Positions 12,068-24,343 of a stretch of DNA of 64,000 nt are shown in pieces. Position numbers and translations under genes: made by a program. The stretch comes from Paramecium tetraurelia. Its lineage: Eukaryota > Ciliophora > Oligohymenophorea > Peniculida > Parameciidae. Numbering within the stretch: position 1 is the stretch's first letter; every line of letters begins with the position of its first letter. The stretch covers positions 62,001 through 126,000 of the forward strand of contig NW_001798967.1 of the NCBI RefSeq assembly GCF_000165425.1, read 5' to 3'. The notes under the pieces were generated by a model. It worked only from the letters and a program-made list of their open reading frames with translations, was not told the DNA's origin and ran no database searches.

Positions 12068-14037
12068 TCAGAGTTGTTTAGCTTTATGCTTATTAAGATA
12101 TCCCTTAATTTTTCCACGAAAAAAAATGTATCCTAAAAATCCAAAAGTTGAGAGAACTGTCCAAATATTTGATCTGTAGATTCCGAGCATCTTATGGCTG
12201 TAATTATCATTATCAAATTCAATTTAATCTTTCACTTTCTTCATTGTGGCACACAATTAAAATACTCTTTACTTTGCTTATGATTTTGCAAGCATCAGAA
12301 ATTCCTATTTATGATTTTATATTTTACCTAAAGCGGAGTTTGTTAAACACCTTTAGATGCGAGTGCATAAATAACCTTATCACAAGAAGAGCAATAAATT
12401 TTTTATGTTATTTTTCTGTATGTTTCATTTTAGATATTTTCCATCAAATTGCTACTAAAATAGAAATCAAATAAGGCTTTTTTATCATCATAAACAGTTT
12501 CTAGTTTTTTGATTGATTCAATAATATTTTCAAAGGTCTTATTATAAAAAGTGCCTTAATATACTCTATTTAAGAACAATATAGCTAGACAAGTAAAATC
12601 CACAATCATGTTCCATTGTAAAATTGGATCTTAAAAGAATTAATGCAATATTGGAATCAAATCAAAGTCTAGAAATACAGATGACAAATTCATGTACAAG
12701 TATATAAAGTAAAGAAAAACAAAAGCTATTTATGCTTCATTATAGTCCATCCAATCGTTATCTATTAATAGAGTTAATCTTCTCATATTATCCCAAGACT
12801 CTAAACTCAAATTACAGCTAAAATCTAATTTAAAATCTGAATTGTAAGGCAAATCATCTGGGATTTCATCTTTTCCACTATCATTTTCATCTTCCAACTG
12901 ATCTTGAGCTTTATTTGGAATGATCATGGTCTGCAATACATTAAGTATATATCTTTTTCCTTTAATATCATTACATTTGATTAAATCAATGAGCAGTATT
13001 ATCATGTTTAAATACATTCCTAAGAAACATACAAAAAAGGCGAATTCAATATCTAGAACATTTTCTGCTGATAATAACAGAAAAAGGGGAAAGCTTCCCT
13101 TCGCCATTAATACTATTAAATATATTAAGAGAATAGATGCTGGATCTTTTTCTTATTTAACTTTTATGTAATCGTAATGAGGCCAAAGGAAATTATCTAT
13201 TGCATGTCTGTAGCCTCTGAAACCTAAAGCTCTTAATTCTTTTAAGATTTTCAATTTATTAATTGGTTATTCAAATTACTTTTTCTCAAGTGGAATATCA
13301 TGTTAATTGGATAATATTTTACTAGCTTTCTCAATTAATTGTATTATCGAATGATCATTCAACGATATTATATCATCTATAGTGCAAATGCCAGGATCTG
13401 ATTCAAGAGCGATATAATAAAGGGTGCTATCAATATTTTCTGTTTCCATAGCAACTCTAATCTATTTATATAAATTTTCCTGTTTTAACTCTTCCTTTTT
13501 TTATGGCGAAAGATTTTAATGCAATAATTTTTAATACAATCTTCCAAGACCTAACTTACTCATATTTGCCTCCGAAACTAGAAAATCACAGTCCAATTCT
13601 TTCCTGTCAATTGATATTGTTAAAACATATGAGGACATTAAAATTTGAGATTACAGAAATATTAAGCAAGAAATTGCCCAATCTTCATAATTTATTGTAT
13701 ATTTATATCTTAATCCAACAAGAAGATACATCATTAAAATTGATAACATCATAGCAAGGTCGCAAACAAAGAAGATTATAGCTTTCAAACACTAAAACAA
13801 ATTGTATTCAATAAATACTTGAATTATTCTTAGGAATCTGATGCTTTTTACAATTTATCCAACGTATAAATAAAACAATTTAAAGGTAAAAACCGGCAAT
13901 GCAATTGTGGCATTGAATAAATATAGCATTATAAAACATTTGTATGGTCTCCATTCAAAGCTTTTTACATCTAAATTTTCAAATAAGATCTCCTTCTTCT
14001 CTTCCCTTGTTTAGTCTAAGTTTTATGGAGAATTCAT
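12068..14037 (-). CDS. Multipass membrane protein, 648 aa, unknown family
   Basis: Single frame from ATG at 14037 with one 23-nt intron at 12305-12327 (1947 coding nt). Hydrophobic segments are visible near residues 35-62, 80-105 and 115-135 (LKAIIFFVCDLAMMLSILMM is typical). A second group lies near 315-370 (ILLIYLIVLMA; FAFFVCFLGMYLNMIILLID), with further ones near 470-520 and a last one close to the C-terminus (TVLSTFGFLGYIFF). Between the first and second groups is a roughly 170-residue polar helical domain. The tail is basic. No channel filter, ATPase or transporter signature was recognised. No signal peptide; the first helix probably acts as the membrane anchor. Function unknown. Confidence 0.75.
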
Positions 14038-14798
14038 TTATTAATCCTTATTCAAAATTTAAATTTATTTTTAAAGAATATCAATTTCGGATATCATTAT
14101 TTAATTAGAAATCTCCAAATGGCAGTCAAATGGGTCTGAAAAATAAATCGAAAGAATATCTTATTTTTAATATTGTACAATAGAACAATTATTTGATTTT
14201 CCAATTAAAATTTTAATTGTAATTTTTTATGCTTCTATAATTTATAAATTCCAGAACAAATTTCAGTTCAAATTTATCTGAGTTTAACTTGAAGTATAAG
14301 GAAAATTTTTAAAACTCCTTCTTTGCCAATCTCAGAAGGAACTTTTTCAAAGCATAATTTTTAAATTAATGAGGCTCTTAAATATAAATTATGTACATAA
14401 TAAATGTGTATTATCATGCAAATACAAAATGAATAGTTCTAGGAAAGTAAATTATAAATTTTTGGATTCAGTATGTCAGTTGAATTCTCTAAAAGAATAG
14501 GAGTTTCTAGGTATTAATCAAATTAATAGTTTATTCTATTTAGCAACCTAAAGCATATTTCATAATTTTATACATTTAAATTACAAAAATCTTCACAGTC
14601 ATAATCAGAAAGTAAACCTAATTCCTCTATGTTCCTTGACTATTATCATGGAATATTTTGTTTTAGCATTAAAATTATAAATTTATTGCCTTTTAGTAAG
14701 TACAACTTTTATTAATAACAACTATTTATTAGTAGAAGCTTGCTTAAAATCTCAAGTATTTTCTTCCAACATTCTGATTTTCTTTTAGAAAAGGTGTT
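14038..14798. other. Gap with an unresolved plus-strand open frame
   Basis: No confident gene. On the plus strand a frame from an ATG at about 14473 to 14843 lacks TGA for about 120 codons. It contains GT...TAG segments that could be introns, but the translation is hydrophobic and does not continue convincingly into the next gene. Since only TGA stops translation here, an opening this long in AT-rich sequence can arise by chance. Confidence 0.4.
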
Positions 14799-15098
14799 AT
14801 GGATAGACATAGATAATTTGAAACAAGACAAAACAAATCGATGAATCAAGCATATTCTTCTATTAATAAAAAGTTCAATATCAACAATACGATTACTTAA
14901 CGTATTATCATTGCAGTTAATATTCCAGACAACCGCATATATTTTTAGTTATAATATTAATCCGATATTTTTATTGATGGTCATTGGAGTTAATATTTTA
15001 TTCTTTTCAACTTATTTGGTGATTAATAATTCAGTGGAACTTAAATTAAGAATGAGATTAGATAAAAATTAAAAAGAAGGATGTGGAGATTTTCATGA
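14799..15098 (+). CDS. Small orphan protein, 99 aa (gene end uncertain)
   Basis: Frame of 300 nt from ATG 14799 to TGA 15096-15098, starting MDRHRQFETRQNKSMNQAYS. Composition (Q, N, I, F) is like that of neighbouring genes. No motif is recognised. It stops 125 bp upstream of the COQ10-like start. A 49-nt GT...AG segment from about 15082 would instead fuse it in frame to the COQ10-like gene, so it might be that gene's N-terminal exon. Cannot be decided from sequence alone. Confidence 0.4.
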
Positions 15099-15222
15099 TA
15101 AAGATAAATGATTCTATGAGGAACAATGGAGAATTAAAAACCCTTTAGATTATAATGGAAATTATATTAGTTATTGGATAAATGGATTTCAAGTTAATTA
15201 AATAAATTATTAAAATTTGTTT

Positions 15223-15939
15223 ATGCTAAATTTGATAAAACATCAATAAACAACTTTGATAAAAGTGCCAACAAAATTTATGTTTGAAATTGTTAAGAAT
15301 GTAGATGCTTATTATCAATTTCTGCCGGGATGTTCTTAAAGTAAGACTTTCAATCATAAATCAAATTATTTCGAAGGAGAATTAGTAGTTGACTATAAAC
15401 TATTTAAATCCTCTTATATTTCAAAAGTTTTTATTTAATAACATCCTTAATTCTATACTATTACTTCGATATCAGAAAATAATGCAGTATTTAAAATGCT
15501 TAAAAGTATTTGGGAATTAAAAGGAGATGAAAAACAATGTTAAGCAAACTATAGCATAGAATTTCTATTTTAAAACCCTTTGTTTTAGCATGCTTCATCT
15601 CTATTTTTGAAAGACATTGTAAATTCAACAAGCAATGCTTTTGAATAGCGAGCATATAAAGTGTTTTAGGAATAATAAAAGAATTATTCTCATTCCGATA
15701 ACAATGAAGGAAATAATACTATGGTAGATACTGAGAAAATAACAAACTCAGACCCTTTAAATAGATTAATATCAAAAAAGCTAATTGATGAATAATAATT
15801 AAATATGATTATAAGAAATTAAGAAATATTGAATTTGATTAAATAAATGCAAAATCTATACTAAGATCAAAATTAAGCAGACTAGAAATGTGTTGAATTT
15901 ATAAAAGAGTACTTGCTCTTATAATAGTTTAAAATTTGA
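15223..15939 (+). CDS. COQ10: COQ10/START-like lipid-binding protein, 238 aa
   Basis: COQ10 proteins bind ubiquinone in mitochondria and are needed for normal respiration. From residue 7 the translation follows that fold: QQTTLIKVPTKFMFEIVKNV, DAYYQFLPGC, GELVVDYKLFKSSYISKV, SIWELKGDEKQCQANYSIEF, then the C-terminal helix SLFLKDIVNSTSNAFEQRAY. An extra polar tail of about 85 residues follows, longer than usual for the family. No intron is needed (717 nt). The chosen ATG leaves almost no targeting peptide. A longer N-terminus spliced from the upstream small gene could supply one. The 3' end is 31 bp from the convergent EF-hand gene. Confidence 0.75.
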
Positions 15940-15970
15940 TCCAAAAATTATATTAAATTGATATTTTAAA

Positions 15971-17714
15971 TCATTTGTATCTTTTAGGAGTATCATATAT
16001 TCTGCTTTGAACAAAGTTACTTTATGTAGCTAAATCATACTCAAGTGCTCTATCTCTAGCTCTTCTTTCCAACTCAGCTTCCAACTCTAATCTCTCTAAT
16101 CTCTCCTTGCTTCTTTGTCGTTCATATTCTAATTCTCTTTCTACTCTCTCTAATTATCTACTTCTTTCAAGAACCTATCTCTCATTTTCTAATTATTCAA
16201 TTCTCAATTAAGATTTTCTTAACTGTTCAACTCTCTCCCTGCTTTATCTCAATTCTTCCAAAGCTCTTTGCTGTTCCCTACTTTATCTCAAAGCCTCAAT
16301 TTATTCTAATCTTTCTCTACTCTTTCTTAAATCTTCTAATCTCTCTTGGCTCTTTTTTAGTTCAATTTCTTCCTTTTATCTCTTTAGTTATTCTAATCTC
16401 TCTTAACTTGTTCTTAATTCTTCAATTTTCTTTCTCTAGTTTTGCAATTCTTCAATCCTACTTCTTGATTTTCTGAGTTCTTCAATCTTCTCTTAATTCT
16501 TTCTCTCCTATTCTAATTGTTCCAATCTTTCTCTGCTCTTTCTTAAATCCTCAAGTCTTTCTCTGCTTTTCCTTAATTCATCAATTTAAGCTTATCTTTC
16601 TCTACTTTTCTTTAATTCTTCTAGTTCTTCCATTCTCTATCTACTTCTTTTTAGTTCCTCTAATTAGTTTAATCTTTCCCTACTCTTCTTTAAGTCCTCT
16701 AATCTTTCCCTGCTTTTTCTAAGATCTTCCAATCTTTCTCTACTTCTTCTTAATTCATCAAGTTACTCAATTCTTTCTCTACTTCTTTTCAAATCCTACA
16801 TTTATTCCAATCTTTCTCTGCTTCTTCTGAGATCTTCTACTCTTTCTCTACTCTTCTTTAAATCCTCTAAGACTTCTCTTTCTCTTTCAATTTGAATGAT
16901 TCTCTCTCTACTTCTTCTTAATTCATTAGCTATTTGTCTCTCTTGTTGGAAGAAATCTGGAACAAAAGTTAAAGCTTCCAATAATTCAGAATAAGTTATT
17001 CTTCCATCTTCGTCTGAATCTACTACTCTGAAGAAGGCTGTCAGTTCATCAAATGATAATTTGGCACCATTTTATCTTAAAAAATCTTATAAACTAAAAT
17101 TTATGAGATAATATATTACGTATCAATGGTGATGTATCCCAAAAATACTTAATCGATACATCTAAAAGCATCCAAGGATGTGAAATCAGCACTTGCTGTT
17201 AATATTTCTTAGGAAGCAGTTATCGAACTAAATTTTCAAATTATAATAGTACTTAAAGTTTTAAATTTCTTATTAGAATACTCTAGAAAGTCCCCACTCT
17301 ATTTCTGTTGGTAATAACATATTAACTTCAATGTAATAACTATCCCTAAGTGTCGCAATTTGTCTTAATCTAGAGTCCTCCTTTGGCAAAACTGCTTTGA
17401 CGAAGCTAATCAGATTACAAAATATCATACTCAGGATAAGTGATTCTCCCATCTCTGTTGAGATCGAGTCTTCTGAATAGATAATCGGATTGAGCCTTAG
17501 TAGGATATATTTTATTATCCGACAAGAACTCAACTATGTCAGAAACAGTTAATTCTCCTGTTCTCAATTGATCTAATCTCCTGAAGGCAGTATATGGCTC
17601 AAACATCTTTTGTTCTGCTAACACTTAACGGACCATCTCTGTTTTCTTTTCACCTTCTGCGATTGTGATGATTAAGTTTGCTAATCTTCCTTGTGTTCTT
17701 GCTGAAAGGTACAT
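15971..17714 (-). CDS. EF-hand protein with long SRERLE-type coiled-coil repeats, 555 aa
   Basis: Two calmodulin-like halves precede a charged rod. The canonical calcium loops are DLNRDGRITYPD (about residues 85-96) and DSDEDGRITYSE (about 195-206). Each is paired with a degenerate loop (DQLRTGELTV; DQVFLGYITI). From about residue 220 the chain consists of tandem units close to L-R-R-S-R-E-R-L-E-D, ending in EYDLATQSNFVQ. Three introns (17406-17430, 17228-17252 and 17094-17119) give 1668 coding nt. The first removes a piece that otherwise shifts the frame inside an EF-hand. Likely a calcium-responsive cytoskeletal filament protein; inferred from architecture, not from a named family. Confidence 0.85.
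16030..16960 (-). repeat. Tandem coding repeat, S-R-E-R-L-E-type heptads
   Basis: On the plus strand this appears as repeated CTTTCTCTACTTCTTCTTAA-like units about 30-40 bp apart. On the coding strand each unit encodes variants of ELRRSRERLE. Units differ by synonymous and conservative changes, so the array is old rather than a fresh duplication. It builds the rod of the EF-hand protein. Confidence 0.8.
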
Positions 17715-18810
17715 GAATAAATAAAATTTATTTGCAATTAAATAAAAATTAAATCTCAGAATTACCAATTTATGCTCATCAATAAATTACTCATTATACA
17801 ATTAATACTTAATCTTAATTAATTTAAATTGTTTAAATTTTATAATTTTTAAGCTCGTAAATTTTTATTTTTCCAAACAATATCATATTTGTACTAAAAC
17901 TTCTGTATAAAAACCATTTCAGTCTATATTGCATATTATTTTCTTGATTTTTATTAAATTATAATATGATGTCTTATTATTAATAAATAGAAGAATTAAC
18001 GATTTTATATGATGTGTACTTTAAAATTGTTATTAAATAATCCTTTAAAAATGGTTATGATGAATAATAATTTATGACTTTGAAAATTCAACAATTTTAC
18101 TTAACTAAACAAATAAGCAAAATTATAAATCTTTTGAGTATTAATTAACAAAATGGAGTCAAAATTGATTGAATTCTCTTAAATTCTATTTAATGATTGA
18201 TTATCTTAATTTTAAACAAAAAAATATATGTTTTTCATTTAAAATCAAGTAGCGAGTGAAATTTTAATTTAGAGTCAATTAGATCTTTCCAAATTTCGTT
18301 TGAATACTTTATGTATGTAAGAATGTTATTTTTCATTAATATCAAATTTATATTTACAATTATTTAGATATTTCTCATAAATTTGAAATATCAGAAGCAT
18401 CATTATATCATGCACAAGCAAAATAACTATAATATAAAAAAGTACTTTAGATTATTTTACTCTTTACATTTAAGTAAAACATTTCAAAAATTTCTAAAAA
18501 TTTAATCAAGTTAAATTACTACTTTTCTTTTCACTATAAAAAAACAAGCTTTTGAAAGAGAAATATTATTAATAGGTAGTTTGAACTTGAATATATTTCC
18601 AAGCAATCTATTTTTGATTTTACAAGAATCACTTCACTACTAAATAGAAAAAACATGTTTTACTTAATTTTTATGTTTAAGATTCAAAATATGAGCGAAA
18701 GAAAAATACTTTTATTTTAATCATGTGAGTTAGCTTGATTTTTGCTTAATGGTTCTTTTAAATCTATTTCCTTTTATTTTATTATTATTAATACCGTTAA
18801 TATTTTGATT
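17715..18810. other. 1.1-kb divergent intergenic region
   Basis: Separates the divergent EF-hand and MAP kinase genes. I found no coding-like frame on either strand and no recognisable RNA gene. The sequence is A/T-rich with many short poly-T and poly-A runs. It is unusually long next to the 20-150 bp spacers seen elsewhere in the window. Confidence 0.55.
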
Positions 18811-20041
<1,231 letters not shown>

Positions 20042-20177
20042 TCTATTCTATAAATTATTTAGTTAATTATTTGCTGAGCAATAAATAAGGGATTTTTGTT
20101 TAATATATATTTATATCTAATGAAAAAAGTATTTGAAATATATTGTATAATAATAATTTATTAAATAAAGAAAATTA

Positions 20178-22128
20178 ATGTCATTGAAATGTCATGATCG
20201 TCAAAAGATTTTGAGCATAGAGCAAAATGCGGGCCTAACAAAAGAATAGTATGAAAAAAAATATTTATTTCATCGTTTAAAAGAAAGATTTTTACATAGC
20301 TCTGATTTATCACTTGAAACAATCACCCCAGAGGGACATGAAAACATTTACTTACCAATGGATATTCAAACTCCGACTTAAGCAGATGGTTTAAGTTATG
20401 AGGATGAATAGGCTCTTAGGATGCACGGTGCTTAAATTTGTTTCCAAGCCTGCAATCACTTAAAATTACCATTAACAACAGCCATTACAAGCTTAGTAAT
20501 ATTTCATAGATTTTTTGCTAAGTATTACAAATGATGTCAAAATATTTAGGAATTCTTTCGTGGATTTTGATTACCGCGAAATTTCAATGGCTTCATTGTA
20601 TTTGGCAGGCAAGGTTGAAGAAACATTACTGAAAACATGGTATATAGCAGGTGCATTTAGCTCTGTGTTTCAAAAACAAAAATAAGCTCCATTGTAAAAT
20701 TAACATTTATGTCTAGGGACATCATAATTAAATAAGAAAAACTAATTCTTAAGGAACTCGGATTTGAATTATTTAAAGTTTCAGATCATCCGCATAAGTT
20801 CATAGAATCATTTTATCATTTTATTAAGGTCGATAAGCAGGTAGCTCAAAAAGCTTGGTATTACTTGAACGATTCATACATGACTGATTTATGCGTACAT
20901 TTTCCACCTTAAGTTATTGCAGCAGGAGCTTTGTATTTAGCATTGAGGGTCTGTAATCATCCCATGCCCACTTAACCATGGTGGATTCTATTAGAAGCTA
21001 CTTTGGCATAAATAGAGTAAGTAGCTGCCACCATATATAATATTTATGAATTCGAAAAGATGGATTTTAGACAAGCAAGAAGAATCTTAGCAAAAGCCAA
21101 TAGAGTAGCTTATGTAATTTAACATAGCGAAATCTATGGCATGCCTGAAAAGATTGAAAGACCTTTAGAAACAAAAAAATAGAATTCTATTTAACCATCC
21201 TAATAGTAATCTTAATAGCCTTAATTATAAATTCAATAAGAGCAAACCCAAAATAATAAAGATAAATAAGAGCCATCACCTAATAACAAAGAAAAAAAAA
21301 GTATTAAAAAAAAAAGCAAGGATAAAAAAAATAAATCTGAAAAGAAGAAAAACAAGGATAAGGATAAAGAGAAAGAAAAGAAAAAAGAAGATAAAAAAAA
21401 GAAAAAGTTAAGTAAATATATAATTACTATTTATTAGAAGTCGATTCCAGAAGCAAATCTAATTGATAAAAAATTATCAAAAAAGTAAAAAAAGAAAGAA
21501 AAAGGAGAAAGAAAAAGAAAGAGAGAGAGAAAGGGAGAGAGAGAGAGAAAGAGATAAAGAAAGAGAGAAAGAAAATGAGAAAGAGAAAGATAAAGAAATA
21601 AAAGAAAACAATAAAGAGAAAGATATCTAAAAAAATGATTAAGAGAAACCATCAGTAGATCAAAATTCAAAAAAAGATTAAGATCAATAATTAGATAGAG
21701 GTATGATTAAATCCAATATGGAGATTGAGAATGAAATTGAACAAACTAAAATCAACAACAATAACTAGTAATAAAATTAAAAAGGTAACGAATAAATTAG
21801 AGATGACAATATCCACCAAAATTCACTGGCAAATCAGGAGTCTTAGTTTTAGGCATAACAAACTAATCAAGATGATTAGTAGCAAAATATTGTACCTATA
21901 GATGACTAATCGAAAGTGTAATTGCCTTTATAGAGTAAATAGGATTTCATTGCTCAAATGAAAGCTTTACTAAAAACCTAATAACTACAGAAAATTGATG
22001 ATGTTGAAAAGAAGGATAAAGAAGTTGAGATCAATTAAATAGAAAAACAATCTCCAAACGAATAGGATTCAGAGGAGGATCAATAACTTAATGCAATTAA
22101 ATTAAAAAGTAAATTTATTTTTTAATGA
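20178..22128 (+). CDS. CCNL: Cyclin L-like protein with charged RE/KE-rich tail, about 609 aa
   Basis: L-type cyclins partner CDK11-type kinases in transcription and splicing. The first cyclin box is clear (LPLTTAITSLVIFHRFFAKN, ISMASLYLAGKVEE), as is the second (ILKELGFELFKVSDHPHKFI, AQKAWYYLNDSYMTDLCVHF, AAGALYLALRVCNHPMPTQP). The C-terminal half is K/E/R/Q-rich with an RERERE block, where animal cyclin L carries RS dipeptides. Introns: 20522-20549 (28 nt) and 20640-20686 (47 nt). A frame change around 21440-21485 fits a 46-nt GT...AG intron at 21440-21485, but this purine-rich junction is the weakest part of the model. Nuclear role expected. Confidence 0.85.
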
Positions 22129-22179
22129 ATGTAGTTTTAGCAAAAAAAAGGAATGAATAATGAGCTCTGTTATATTAAT

Positions 22180-22930
22180 TCAAAGAATTCGCTTAAGGTT
22201 ATTTTTCTGTAACTTTCTATCTATGTCTTTCTTTACAACTTCCAAAGAACTATCATCAAGCTCTTTAATTAAAGATAGAACAGCACATAGTATATTTTCA
22301 TTTCGTTCTATGTTCTTATTATTATTTTAAATATTTTATTGATTTGAACTGATATCAGGGGTTATAGGCCTTTATTATTCTTGTTGGTTGAAAATAAATG
22401 GTTGTTTTTTAGGAGATTCTTTTAGACTTGATTTCGGTCTATTTAGAATATTGCTATTCTAAGTTTATTCTTCAAAATCATCTTCTAAAATATTGACAGA
22501 TTAAGCATTCTATCTATCTTCATTTGTTATTGTAGTATTGTCAAGTTTAACTAAGTTTGGCAGGTACTTAACTACAATTTCTCTATAATTAGGATGATCT
22601 GCACAAGGATTGTCTAAGGTAATTTTTGAATTGAGTACCTTACAACCACAAAACTCTTAAATGAGGTAAATGAACCAAATATCTCAATTCTTTTATATCA
22701 CTAACACAATTTTTTCTAAGGTAGAGTTCTTGCAATTTTTGGCAACAGCCTATATCTTTGAGAGTTGAAATCTTATTCACAGATAATGAAAGCACTTCCA
22801 AATTTGGTAATTGTCTCAATGCTTTCAAATCATCAATGTCGTTTCCCCATAAATTTAGGTTTTTAATTTAGAAAAGTTGATCGTTTTTTGTTTTTTGAAC
22901 TATGAGCTCGGCTGTTAACGGTTTACCCAT
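22180..22930 (-). CDS. CFAP410: CFAP410 (C21orf2) LRR protein, 241 aa
   Basis: Small leucine-rich-repeat protein of cilia and basal bodies. The LRRs match the family closely: IKNLNLWGNDIDDLKAL, LEVLSLSVNKISTLKDI, LQELYLRKNCVSDIKEL and HLRVLWLQDNPCADHPNYR, ending in the LRRcap YLPNLVKLDN. After a disordered linker the C-terminus ENILCAVLSLIKELDDSSLE corresponds to the conserved terminal helical domain. One 25-nt intron lies at 22614-22638, just after LWLQ. Length is near that of human CFAP410 (about 256 aa). It is 51 bp tail-to-tail with cyclin L and 68 bp downstream of the RMND5 gene on the same strand. Confidence 0.92.
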
Positions 22931-22998
22931 TTGAAATTATTATATTATATTAATTCTAATTAAAAAGTGAGAAATAAAAATCATAGTTTAGGTATGTT

Positions 22999-24243
22999 TC
23001 AAATAAATATTAGTTCAGGTAAATCTACTCCTTTGGTTTCAACTGGACAAGTCGGACATTTAAATTTTTATTTGTTTGCAATCATTTTATGAGCAGATAG
23101 TTTAGAAATGACATGTCCGCATTTTAATAGTACTGGAGGATTATCAGAGTTTGTCACTTCTCTAGAAACAGGGCATACGAAGAATGAATGATATTTATAT
23201 TCTTTCCCAATTTCAATATCTATAGGGATATCATTTGTAAGAACTTCAGAAGATCTATCTATTCATTATTCTAAATTATTACTTCGTGTGATTTAGTTAT
23301 ATTTAATTAATTTAGGCATGGCTAAACAACCAGCTGAAAATACAGTTCTAATTTCTGATTTAGTTAAAATATCTATAAATTAAGTTTGATAATACTTTAA
23401 GATTTAGCTGCAACTTCTAAAAATAGATTGAGAACCCTGGGCCAGTTTCTTTCATTATCATATAAATAGAAGTATTTGGTATTTTCAACATTCGGCCATA
23501 TCAATAATGAATAAGTAATTAAGCATATCTCATATAATCTGCCCTGACTTTATTCTTAAAATGAAGCACTATTTCTCATAAAGTTAATGGCTACATTAAT
23601 ACCTTCAGTTTACACTAATTATATCACCTAAATTATAGAGTCCTAAATAATACTCTTTGTTTCAATAACTCATAAAGTAGATTATTAACAGATTTCTTTC
23701 CTCTATTTTCTGCCCATTATATAGCTGAATCTAATTTTTTTTCTTTTAAATCTTTCACAATACTCTGAGCTTCAGTAAAAAATTAATGGAAATTAGAGTC
23801 TACTGAACCTGATTCCTTTACTAAAGTCTCATAAGCCTCAAACTCGCCATCTCTAAGTAGATGAGTCTTTATTAACTAAATTTATAATTTTTAATTCTAA
23901 CTTCTGTAAGGACATTCTAATCCAACTCAATATGTTCTTGTCCATATTGTAAATTTTTTTTGTATACCTTATCCATGTTTTTTCCTAACTTCGAAATATA
24001 TGCATAGCAGTCATTATTTGTTTGTTTTATTTTTGTCAATGGTTTTTCGTTCTTCCTTAATAAATATTATACTTGTAATTTATCTTTTAATTAAGAATAG
24101 TCATTGTTTGTTTTAGCCTCCTCAATTTCTGTGATGATTTGATCAAGCTAGCCATTTAATACTTTATTAGAAATTTTAGTTTTTTTTCTAATTCTCTCCA
24201 AATCCTTCAATAAAGTGCTACCTTCCTGTTATGTGATACTCAT
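22999..24243 (-). CDS. RMND5: RMND5/GID2-like subunit of CTLH E3 ubiquitin ligase, 389 aa
   Basis: RMND5/Gid2 is a catalytic RING-type subunit of the CTLH (GID) E3 complex. The C-terminus holds the characteristic incomplete RING: FFVCPVSREVTNSDNPPVLL, then KCGHVISKLSAHKM and KFKCPTCPVE. The middle shows LisH/CTLH-type helices (LIKTHLLRDGEFEAYETLVK, LDSAIQWAENRGKK). Length equals the family (about 390 aa). Introns: 23876-23901, 23628-23653 and 23373-23395 (26, 26 and 23 nt), giving 1170 coding nt. The start at 24243 is the first ATG in frame. Cytosolic or nuclear protein degradation role expected. Confidence 0.93.
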
Positions 24244-24343
24244 AATATAATAAAAATTAAATCAATTATAGAAAATCATCAATATTAATATTTTTTCTTT
24301 AATCCTTTTTATTTTAATTAAAATTCTTATTCTTCCTAATTCT

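Noticed and set aside
16030-16960. Possible CRISPR-like or satellite array of spaced repeats
   Set aside because: The repeats are in-frame coding heptads of the EF-hand protein with no identical spacers or palindromic repeats.
17273-17533. Frame starting MSSCRIIKYILLRLNPIIYS as a separate gene
   Set aside because: It is an artefact of reading through the 25-nt intron at 17406-17430 of the EF-hand gene.
21434-21670. Minus-strand Leu/Ser/Phe-rich 78-aa frame
   Set aside because: Shadow of the K/E/R-rich tail of cyclin L on the opposite strand.
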